The position numbers and the translations under genes are program-made. The notes below the pieces were generated by a model, which worked only from the letters and a program-made list of their open reading frames with translations, did not search any database and had not been told where the DNA came from. Below, in pieces: positions 1 through 11,300 of a stretch of 64,000 nucleotides of DNA. Source of the DNA: Owenia fusiformis (lineage: Eukaryota; Annelida; Polychaeta; Sabellida; Oweniidae). Location: contig CAIIXF020000011.1 of assembly GCA_903813345.2 (NCBI GenBank), positions 26,528,166-26,592,165 of the forward strand, written 5' to 3'. Each line of letters begins with the position of its first letter. The first letter of the stretch is position 1.

Positions 1-198
1 AAGTAATACAGCTTTGCTTGGGTTTGGCGTACTAGTGTATAAGAATACTCTGGAAAATAATGAATTTCTTGTAAGAATCTGAACATACATGTACTATTTA
101 TTTCTATATTACCGTCACTTCTTGGTAATATAGAGTTCAAGCGCTACTTAGTCAACTTCAAATACCCGATCAGCTTCAGAGCTGTGTTTAGAATGGAA

Positions 199-274
199 GA
201 TTTGCAATTTTTTGTTGGTTTCAACGGGAATCATTATACTCACGTCTATTGAATACTCTGCTGGCAGTTTTGAT
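199..274. repeat. Dispersed repeat, copy 1
   Basis: About 75 bp that recurs, diverged, at 1312-1382. Both contain the shared word GGGAATCATTATACTCA followed by GTCTATTGAATA and a GCTGGCA motif. The spacing (about 1.1 kb) would fit two dispersed copies or the two ends of one degraded element. Confidence 0.6.
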
Positions 275-1311
275 TTCGATCCATGGTATAATGCTTTCTG
301 AAGAAAATGATGGGTACAGGTTGACGTTTCGATTTTATATGCATTGCTTAAAGTATCCAAAATATCCACCGGGCGTTTATTTCGCATGGGATTTTTGGAA
401 TATGCCAGCTGTGAAAAGAACGCCCATGAATATTATTTTGTTCCCTAATCGGTTAACTATCAGACTATTGGGGGTCATAGCCACTAAAACCTGTAAATAT
501 TACACATTGATTTTAATAAATAAATAAATAAATATTCCTAATTAAAGTCAAAACTCATAGTTACAGAACTGAACGAATTCATCACATCCTTTAAAAATTA
601 AACTCATTTTATAGTGACATGCATAGAACTGCACGAAGTGATCATCAAGAATGGCGTAGCATGCGGGTCTGCGAAAAAGAGCGACCGCCGATCAGTCACT
701 GTTGGGTTCATGTGGTTGACGCCGACGGTCGGCTGTCGGTCTTTTAGACGCAAAACTAGAATATGAACATAGCCAAGACTAAAAACTAGGAATCCAATGA
801 CTTTAGTACCTTCGTGATTGAAATGAGTTAACCATTTTAAATCACAATGAAAAATGCACATGAAAACGTAACATTATCGTGGTCTATAATGTCATATTTT
901 CAAGTGATTCGAAGATCAATTTCTTCCTGGTTAGTCTCTTTGGATTTTGATGAAAAAACGCACGTGTAACGTTACATTTTGCTCAGTATGAAAGTAACAA
1001 AAACACACTTAACATTGTCGGTGTTTAAAACCACGTCGTTCTCTTTTTAAATATTAATACGTACAGTGTAATGATTAATTTCTCTGTTGTTAACCGTCAA
1101 TCTGGTAAAAACTACGATCAATATGACAAAATTCAATATGACAAAAATAGCTTTCAAATGGTGTGCTTATAAATGGCTATTCACTTTTGATTCTCTGTAA
1201 CCGTATTCAGTAATCAGCATTCAGTAATAAGTACAATAAGTAACAAATCATTTTTATTAAAAATACGTAATTTTAAAACAAGGACGACTACCTAGAGATA
1301 GAACGGGAGAT

Positions 1312-1382
1312 TTGCAATTTCGCGTTGGTGTCAAAGGGAATCATTATACTCATGTCTATTGAATATTATGCTGGCAATTTGG
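1312..1382. repeat. Dispersed repeat, copy 2
   Basis: Second copy of the repeat at 199-274, in the same orientation and with several substitutions. No coding content. Confidence 0.6.
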
Positions 1383-1670
1383 ATTAAACATAGTATTAAA
1401 TTTATCGTTTCCGATACAGGAATCTATTAAGATAGATTCCCGAAGAAACGATAGGTTGGCAGGTCAGGAACCTAGGGCGTTCGCGTGCCTTTCGTTTTAA
1501 CCATTTAACTTACAAAATAATTAAAAAGAACAAAACGGGTAAAAAACGTTGCCTACGATTGACAAGTACATGTATTTAAAATCAAAATGGGTGATTTAAG
1601 GATACTGAAATATGGTCGGTCTTTTAAACATGATACGGTCGGTCTTATAGCCTACACATTTCCTCAATCC

Positions 1671-1818
1671 CGGTGTAAAAGAAATTATGGTCCCCCGGGG
1701 ATTATGGTCCCCCTTCTTAACGGCCCTTACTGGTCTAGTTTTTACACCCGTGCCGGTGTGAAAGAAATGATGGTCCCCAGGGATAATGGTCCCCTTTCTA
1801 AACGGCCCTTACTGGCCC
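1671..1818. repeat. Imperfect tandem duplication, ~83-bp unit
   Basis: Two adjacent copies begin CGGTGTAAAAGAAATTATGG and CGGTGTGAAAGAAATGATGG. Each is followed by GGTCCCC-rich sequence and AACGGCCCTTACTGG. Confidence 0.65.
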
Positions 1819-1948
1819 TGATTGTGTATAAGATAATGAGGAAAAGAGTTGTATTTAGGTCACCATATAAATCAATGGAGAGTAGGACCATAATTTGATA
1901 GGACTTCCTACCCTGGTCGGGTTGAACAATGCTCTACTTTCAACGAGA

Positions 1949-1977
1949 GAAAGCCCATGGTGGAACCATGGGCTTTC
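1949..1977. repeat. Perfect hairpin, 13-bp arms
   Basis: GAAAGCCCATGGT and its exact reverse complement are separated by the three bases GGA. GCCCATGGTGGAACC then repeats at about 1981. Function unknown. Confidence 0.7.
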
Positions 1978-2159
1978 AATGCCCATGGTGGAACCAAAGG
2001 TCTTTTGGGCGTCGTTTCCCCAAATTAACACTTGATGCTGCACATCTCGTGAGAATTTTTGAAAGAAACACCTTCAAGGAATAGATATTCCACATTGCAC
2101 TGAGTTAAATTAATTTTTTGAGAGCAGTGCCCATTAGCAAGTTATCAAATGTTTTAAAC

Positions 2160-2242
2160 TACTCAATCCGCGCATGCGTTTAATGCACTTCCGGTCTCCA
2201 AAAAGTTTCTTGTTTTGATGAAATTTTGATGATTATTTGACT
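2160..2242 (+). promoter_or_regulatory. DCAF6 proximal promoter with NRF1 and ETS motifs
   Basis: CGCGCATGCG at 2169-2178 matches the core of the NRF1 palindrome. ACTTCCGG at 2187-2194 is the reverse complement of an ETS/GABP site (CCGGAAGT). Both lie less than 75 bp upstream of the DCAF6 start codon. NRF1 plus ETS without a TATA box is the usual arrangement of broadly expressed animal genes, which fits a ubiquitin-ligase adaptor. The transcription start itself cannot be fixed from sequence. Confidence 0.6.
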
Positions 2243-2330
2243 ATGCCTCCTCAAAAGGGCATATTTGAGTATATACACAATGTGCAGTATGGACGCGGAA
2301 GTATTCCTGAACTACAGAATCGATGTAAAG
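2243..2330 (+). CDS. DCAF6: DCAF6 exon 1 (start codon)
   Basis: Starts ATGCCTCCTCAAAAG and ends in phase 1 at AAAG|GTTGGT. The encoded 29 residues (for example IPELQNRCK) align loosely with the start of vertebrate DCAF6. The phase matches exon 2, which continues with [17 protein letters not shown]. This is the least conserved exon, so the initiator is likely but not proven. Confidence 0.75.
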
Positions 2331-5300
2331 GTTGGTATTGCAATACTAAACATACAGTAAGCCCAACTTTGTAAGTTTTACAAGTCTTCTCTTGATCTGA
2401 ACTTCTGACTTCAAATCAAATTGATTTCTTTTCAATGGGACCCTTTTCAATCAGCAATAAGGAGTCTTATGTCTCGGCCATCCTGTATCCAATTCCAGTG
2501 CTACATGTATGGTACTCAAGACTACATTTGTACTGTATTGTATTGTGTCACCAATGAAAGTGAGCAATACATTGTACATGTACAGTACCTCTGGTTTACT
2601 CACTTCGAGAGCCATGTTAGAGTTTGAAACTTATGGCTCTCAAACAGGGAAATGGACAGCTGAATAATAGTGACCTTTTAAACACGAATTAAGTTGATCA
2701 GCTGCCTACTTTTGTTGTCTAACTATGTTATACATCATTATCATCCTTCCGTGCAAGTATTGGAGCGCTGAAGTACTTCCTTTTCGATCAAGACTTGTAA
2801 TTGTTAGTCGAATTAATGTTTTTACTGCCAAATTCCAATATGGCGTTTTCTGCTCAAACATTTCGGTGAATCTCCGGATGTTGTTTAAGCCTAATCATTC
2901 TCAAAATTCATTTCGCAAACCGCCATATTGGAAAATGGATCGAAAAAACATTCACTCGATGAACAATTTACAAGTCTTGATCGAAAAAGAAGTATTTCAG
3001 CACTCTAATACTTGCACGGATTGATGATGGTGATGTTAGACACAGTTAGAGACCAAAAGTAAGCCGCTGAAATCTTTATTCATATTTTAAAGGTCACTAT
3101 TACTAAGCTGTCCAAGTGCGCCGTGGGAAAGCTATTGCATCAAAATCTACATAGCTTTCGCAGGAAGTAACCTAGACTATATCCTATTTAGTCTGAATTA
3201 TATTCAGACTATAAGGCACCTCTGTTAAAGTTTATTTGTTTACATAGGAAGTGCTATTCAAAATGGCCGATTGGGTAATATTAATTTGCACATTTGTTAC
3301 TTCAACTAGCTTTATTTCCACTTGACAATATGCTGTGTTACTTTTTATTGCATTTAATTGTACCTTACTACTTAATTGAAATTTTGTAATGTTTATTTTA
3401 TTGAAGAAATGGTTCCTCTAATTGATAATTCCTCTAATTGATAATTTCCACAGGAAAGTAGTACATCATAACAGACTGACTTCTAGTCAGTCTGTTGGAT
3501 ACATACTTGGAAGTAACCTCTGGTTTATCCCGTGCAATGACTATAGTCCTGAGAACGTCTCAATCTTTTGCCTGTACAACATGGGAGAATTTTCTACCCC
3601 TCTACCACTTTAGGTACCTACTTCAATAGATTCCTTGGTATTTTAGCATTCTTTTCATGTAGTTGAATCCACAATTATCTGGGTTTATTTTGGACCAACT
3701 GGTCATCAGCAATCCAAAAGATTAAATCTAATATCTTGATCACTTTTTTGTGTTTTGAATTTTTTTTTATGTAATAAGACCAAAACTTGCAATTCAACCC
3801 CAGGAGTGGAAATCACTACATCCTTCAAGATCAGATTTATTGTTAAATGATATCGAGTTGTTTCCCTGGGAGACTGGGAGTCAATCCTCCTTGGTTTTGG
3901 CTGGCATCTTATGCTACTCCTCCAGTCAAGTCAAGTCTCAAGTAATCTTCCAAAGTCTTATCTTATTTGGTCAATTTATAGTAATTTCAGAGGACTAAGT
4001 CACATGTACATTTATTACTATCTTGTATTTAATTGTCATTTCTCAGCAATCTTTTTTGCTTGCAGCTTCGTTGTCATTCATTGAAACATTGAAGCTAGAG
4101 TCAGCCTTGGAAGTGCATAATGGCTGTGTAAGTAACAATTTGTTACCATATTATATTCATTCAAGTCTTCAGTGCCTCACTTTGAAAATATCTCATGAAC
4201 TGCTACAATCGTCTGTAAATACGAGGGGTGATCAATAAGTAATGGATGCTTTTTTACACAGATACTTTTTATTGACAAATCCCTTTGATTTTCCTACCAG
4301 TAATACATCATTCAATTATCTATCAATTCTGAAGATTTGGAGACAAAACATATAATACATGTTGATATATCCTTAATTCCGTGAAGGAGGTACAGGTACC
4401 CCGGGACCGACATTTACGTCACATTTTCAGTTTTTAGCCAGTTTGGTAAATTTGAGTTAGATTTGAACTTTTTATATGCAACAAGTGTTGTATTGTTTGA
4501 ATTTTTTTGCTGATTGGTAACACATTAACAGAAAGTATTGTAATGTCAGAGTGTTGTATGGGAGGGGTTTGCAGATCAATTTGAGAAAGCATTGTGGAAG
4601 AAAGGGGTGGTGAGAGAAGGGAACACCCTACTCCATATGGACAATGCACCTGCTCATAGATCTTAAAATGTTCAGAAAACAGTATCCCTGGACCTCAAAA
4701 TTGAGCACTTGGCCAATGCTCTATATTGTCCACATCTGCTCACATGTGACTTGTTTATTTCTATACTACTTATTTCTATAGAGAAATGACGTAGGTTTAC
4801 TAACATATATTAAATAAAACAACCCGTGCAACTGCATCTTGGTACCATGTCAGAGAATGGATTCAGCCTTGTCTCACAATCTTGAGTTAAGAGGATGAGG
4901 AATTGTGTACATGTTGCACTTGATGGAACCTATTTAGAAGGCCCTGTGGAATGAATGTGTCATGAATACCACATAGTGATGATAAAATATTCAAAATGGG
5001 GTAATCCATGACCATAATCGTTTGTTTTGTTCAGCCTGCATTCAACTGCATTGCATGTTAAACAAGCTAAAATAGCTTCAGAATATGTGACATAAATGTC
5101 AGTCCCGGGGTACCAGTACCTCCTTCACGGAAATGAGGATATATCAACATGTCTTATAGATTTTGTCTTCAAATCTTAAGAGTGGATAGATAATTGAATG
5201 ATGTATCACTGGTAAGAAAATCGAAGGGATTGGTCTATAAAAAGCATCTGTGTAAAAAAGCGTCCATTACTTATTGATCACCCCTCGTACAAGCCATTCA

Positions 5301-8300
5301 GGACTGGGAGTGCGTTATTTGTTTTTAGAACACGATTGTTTTATGTATAAAGGTTGAATAGATATTATAAGGGGGAGCACAGTATACTAGGAATAGTAGC
5401 GTTATTCTTCAAGGCCCTACTAATTTTGTTAACTTCAAATCATTACATGTATGTGTGTGTTTACAGGTGAACTCTATATGTTGGAACAGCACAGGGGAGT
5501 TTATCCTGTCAGGGTCAGATGACCAGTGTCTCATCATTACTGACCCATTTAAAGAAAAGGTAAATTCTGGGTTCAAGCCTCAGGGTTCCGAATAAAAGGT
5601 CAATTTAATTAAAAATCACCATGAATTCATTTCATTCATTAATGATTCATACCAAACAAAACATTTTATTGAGACAGAAATATTTTGTTAATTTAAATTT
5701 AATTCTGAGATGTAAAAACCCACGTGTAATTTTCCACGTCTACAGTAGTTAGTGACCACATAGTTAGTGCTGACATATTGTTATGGTCTCAACCTTTTTT
5801 GTGGATGGTGTTAAGCAGTCAGTGGTTGGTGATTGGCAGCTGGTGTTTGGCATCTGTAACAAATGGCAGGTGGACGAGGTGGTGCATGTTTTGCATGTTA
5901 ATGCCTTCTTTTGTCTAATTATAAACATTTTGTCTCGAATGTACGTAAAACTATGTGAACATGCAATTATCTAATTGATCCTTTGTATTTAAGGTGTTAA
6001 GGAAGATACAATCTGGACATAAAGCCAATATATTCAGTGCCAAGTTCCTGCCAAACACAAATGACAATGAGGTATGTATGAAAAATATGATGAAGGGGGG
6101 GGGGTAATTACAGGGAGGAAGTCATTACTTTTAAAAGATAACTGGATGAAGATTGAAATTACAGAATATACCATTTGTGCATTCAGTTATTCTGTTTTTC
6201 TGTTAAATCCTATGATGTTTAATCTTTTTGTTCTTTTCAAATACAATTACATGTACAGAATACAACATAATTATCGGGTCACATTGCCAAGTAATATGAT
6301 TTTGAAGTTTCTGGTCTTTGCATATGTTGTAGATAATATCATGTTCTGGGGATGGAATAATATGCTACACCCAGCTTCACCCTGATTTGGCCGCTGACTT
6401 TACATCCTTTAACTGCCACTTTGGCACTTGCTATGATGTCATCACTGTTCCTAATGATTCACACAGCTTTTTATCATGCGGAGAAGATGGAACTGTTCGT
6501 TGGTTTGATCTCAGACTGAAGACCAGCTGCTCCAAAGAAACCTGTAAAGAGGTAAATATATGTACCTGTAGTACCTTGTGGCATAATAATTTTGAATGTA
6601 CAGAATGTATGTGAAAGTCCCAAAAGAAAACAGGACCGTAAGAAAGTTGAATAACTCAGTTAATTTTGCATATTTTGCCTTGAAATTTCAGAATTATTTA
6701 GTTATCCAATGTGAATTTTGTTGTGAAAGTTTGATAATAATCTGTTAATTGAGCCAAAAACTACAGTTCCTTGCAAAACATGCCCTAAATGTGCATCTCT
6801 CCTCTCTATGCACAATTCAATCTGGAGAACAAAGTTGTTGATGATCCTCCTACACACATTTTTTTTGAATAGACACACCCTGTATGTGTGACACATATCT
6901 CAGGATGCCAAACCTTGTGTTTTTAAGGATGGAAGTGCCCATTCATCTGTCAAACTGTTTTTTAGGATATTTTATTTGCATATATGAACCATATGGCATA
7001 AATAATACAATGAAACATGAATATGGAGAAACAAGCCTACATTTGCATATTATTGGCTTGTGTCAAACTGGTGCCATATAGGAAGACATAATATCACTAT
7101 AAAAATGACTTCATAATATGAAACACTAAAAATTTAATATATCTTTTACAAATAAATCTTGGAATATCAAAGGTTAAATAGTTTACCCTATTGTCTTTTG
7201 AATAGTTTATTTTAATTGTTTTGACCCATCCTGTATACATGTTTATTCTGATTCTAACAGTTTGCCGTCAGGGAGCCTAATTAGTACAATTAAATGATAA
7301 TTCAATTAGCCCAATTAAAGGGATATGTTTCATAACTTACTTAGAAACATCCCTTAATTAGCTTAATTAGTCTAATCATCTATTGATTCTTATTAAATTA
7401 AGGTGGGACATACGCCCTAAAGATATTTTATTGTTTGGCTTACCTTAATATGTTCAATTGTTATCTATTTTACCCTAAATTTCTTGGTACAAGGGTGGGT
7501 TGTGGGTTGTTTTCAGTAGTCATACTTCTTTGAAGTTCAGTGGAATAATGAAGTCCCAGTTACCTCGTGACCTTGACATCAGTCATGTGATCTTTGTCCA
7601 GGGGATGGATCATTCTTACTTCATTTTTCTATACTTTAATATGTACTACTCCCCTCAACAAACTGTTTATAATTTCATAAATCCAATTATTGCATAATTA
7701 TTATATAATGTTGCTATTTGTCTGCTTCACAGGATATTCTTATAAACTGTCGGCGTGCAGTGACTGCTATATCTGTCAACCCTGTGTTGCCTTATCAACT
7801 TGCAGTGGGATGTTCAGACAGCACTGTCAGAATGTATGACAGGCGAATGTTGGGTACAAGAATGACAGGTAAAATTATTTTCATCAAGAGTGGGCCATTT
7901 GGCATTTAGAATGTAGTGTCTGTAAAGATTTTTCATCCAGTCTAATACAAAGAAGCAACTTCTCCAAAATCTTAATATTTTACATATGAACATTTTTTCC
8001 CTGTCTTATGAGTTTACTATGTGACAAGTTAGGTTTTTAACTCTAAGTGCTAAAGATAGTATACTATCTTATGCCAGGTTTAATTGCATTCTTCGATTTT
8101 TTTTGATATAGGTCACTATACAGGAAAGAGTCATGCTGGATTGTTCAGTAAATTTACACCCCCTAGTGTCAGCAGTAGGTACCATAGAATCACATCTCTG
8201 CAGTACAGTTCTGATGGTACAGAGGTCCTTGCTAGCTTCTCCTCTGAGCATATGTACCTCATTAATATTAAGGTGTGTTTCTCCTTATATGGTAATATTG

Positions 8301-11300
8301 TTTTTAGATACTTTTATGGTTTACAGTTAAACATGGGTTTGAACTTCAAATAGTCACAAGCGGCACCATTTTTTGTTCACACATATATAATATGACATCT
8401 TTATTTTTTCATGATCATATTTAACATTCTAACTTAGGGAACAGATCATTATTTCCATGTTGTCTCAGGAGATAGAATTTATTGATTATTTTCAAATTAG
8501 AAGTCTATTGTATTTAATATTGGGATGCAGAAGCAAAAGTAAAGGAACATTTACCCCCTCCCCAAACATTAATTATCCTTTCGGGAGTACATAATATACT
8601 GACACATATTGACCCACATATCAATTTCATTTTTTAGGATACCGAAAAAGAACCCAAGACTTTAGTTAAACCCCAACCTACAAGCAAGAATATACAGGTC
8701 AGTGTATGATTGCTTGTTTTTTAATCAGCATAGTGTATGATTAGTGTTACATGTATTTTCAGTCAGGGAATGATTACCTAAGTCAGGAAATGATTACATG
8801 TATTTTCCATTAGACTAAGTAAATAATTTCATGTATTTTACATTAGTAAATGATTACATGTATTATCAGTCAGGGTTTGATTACATGTGTTTTCCATTAG
8901 ACTAAGTAAATAATAGCATGTATTTCACATTAATAAATGATTACATGTATTATCAGTCAGGGGTTGATTACATGTGTTTTCCATCAGTATTTAACAATGT
9001 TTTTCTGATTACATGGAAAACATGGATTTGCTGTGACTTTTTGTTACCATGGATGCATACAATGAAAAGAAAACATCTCTATTTGACTCATATACTATTA
9101 TACTTGTTACATGAATAGGTGGATATTTGAATAATTTTTACACTTGAATGTTAACTTCCATTTTTATGTCACCACCAAAAAGTGATGACATATTGCTATG
9201 GTCTCTCTATTCTGTGATGGCGGTTGGTGGTTGGCATCTGTAACAAATTCTTAACTTCCAATAACTTAACAAATACTATTAAGACTGACTTCAATTTTTT
9301 CAGATGTTTTCAGAAGTTCAAAGCTGATTTGAGATTTGACCTTCAATGACCTTTAGAAGGTCAAAAAGATGAAAAAAAGGTATTTTTTCAACTTCCTTCA
9401 AGTTGATTAAATTTTTTTCAAAATCATCTACAACGTCTCAGAAATTCAAATCTGACTTTAGATTTGAGATTTGACGTTCAATGACCTTTTTAAGGTCAAA
9501 AAAGGATTATGATTGGCAGGTGGCGTCTGTAACAAATTCTTACAACTTCCAATAACTTAACAAATACTTTTTAGACTGACTTCAATTTTTTTTCAATAAT
9601 ATCTGTAAGTTTTCAGAAGTTCAAATCTGATTTAAGATTTGACCTCCAATGACTTTTAGAAGGTCAAAAAGATTAAAAAAGGTCAAAAAGGTATTTTTTC
9701 AACTTGCTTCAAATTGAATAATTATCAAAATCATTTACAACTTCTCAGAAATTCAAATCTGACTTTAGATTTGAGATTTGACCTTCAATGACCTTCTCAA
9801 GGTCAAAAAAGGTCAAATTTGATTTGGGATTTGACCTGGTAAAAAAGGTCTTAAAGGTCTTTAGGTTAAAAAGGTCAGAAAGGTCTTTAAATTAAAAGGG
9901 TCTTTTTCCAACTTGCTTCAAATTGATTAAATGATTTTCTTCAAAATTATCTATGACTTTCCAGAAGTTCAAATCTGACTACAGATTTGAGATTTGACCT
10001 TCAATGACCTTCTCAAGGTCAAAAAAGGTCAAATTTGATTTGGGATTTGACCTGGTAAAAAGGTCTTAAAGGTCTTTAGGTCAAATTGATTAAATTTTCC
10101 AGGTGGTGGTACCATTTTATTATGTTAATGCCTTGTCATTACCTTGATTCAAGATCTAATCTATAGTTCAGCTAACGAGAGAAAAATAAGGCATATTAAA
10201 CTGCATTTAAATTACTAGTTTCTATGACATTTTCATACCATGAGAAGTCCATGCTTGTATGGACTGAAAGAAAATTGTCTACTGTTTTAGAATGCTGACT
10301 CATCCCCTGGAGGTAACAAACAACCGCCAATAAAGCGCCTCAGATTGCGTGGTGATTGGTCAGATACTGGACCTAATGCTCGGCCAGAGCGGGAACGAAG
10401 ACAACAAGAAGGAGGTGGGCTAATTTTAAAACATCCTTTGTATGTGCTTTCATCATTTATTGTTCTTTTTTTTCAATACCTAAATTTCATATTTTATCCA
10501 AAATAATACAAAGATTTTAAACATAAAAAGTTTTTTAACCAATGAGTCCTTTTCCATTCCATTTTCACATTTAAATGTAAATGTGAAAATGGAATGGAAA
10601 TGACTCATTGGTTAAAAAACTGCAGTTCAATAAATAAAGATTGAATGACTTCAATAACTATGATTTGGCTTAACATGTATATACTCAGGGGTTTCATTTG
10701 CAGCAGGCAATGGGCAATTTTCATCGGGACTTTTCAACTTTTCCATGTTAAATTTATGATTTCCATTAATTTTGCCTGTTGTTTTCATTTATGTAGCCTG
10801 TTGTGAGAAATTCTAGTGAAACCCCTGATACTGTAGTTTATTTTAAACTACATGAAGTTGCTATGTGATTGCTTACAGAGACGGAGGAACCCCAGAGTAA
10901 CATTATGCAGAGGATGTCTGATATGTTGACACGCTGGTTGGGGGGTGAAAGACAGGGGGAGGCTGACACAGCAGAAGGAACAGCTACTGGAGAGTCACCT
11001 AGTCAAAGGGAGGAAGGACAGAGCATGGAACAGTCAACTGAGGGTATGTATAAAAATACCAATTATGCCTTATTGGTGTAGATTCAAAAATTACTTAAAA
11101 ACATATATGTAATCTCTAGAAATCTCTTTTGATATCCCTTTTGATACATCAAAATTGATTGGATTATCAATGTTGAACTAATATTGAAATTTAAAATTCA
11201 AAAATGTATTGTGGGATCCCAAAATTGGAGTTGTACTTTGTATATGTACAATTTTTAAGTAGATATCTCTTCTGAAATGTTGATATTTTTAATATTCAAT

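Larger units (their letters stand above)
1..2160. other. Repeat-rich intergenic DNA upstream of DCAF6
   Basis: No convincing coding exon is seen. The stretch holds a short AAAT microsatellite near 515-535, two diverged copies of one dispersed repeat (about 199-274 and 1312-1382), an approximately 83-bp tandem duplication near 1670-1820, and a perfect 13-bp-arm hairpin at 1949-1977. The short open frames here have no recognisable domains and lie on repeats. Confidence 0.6.
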
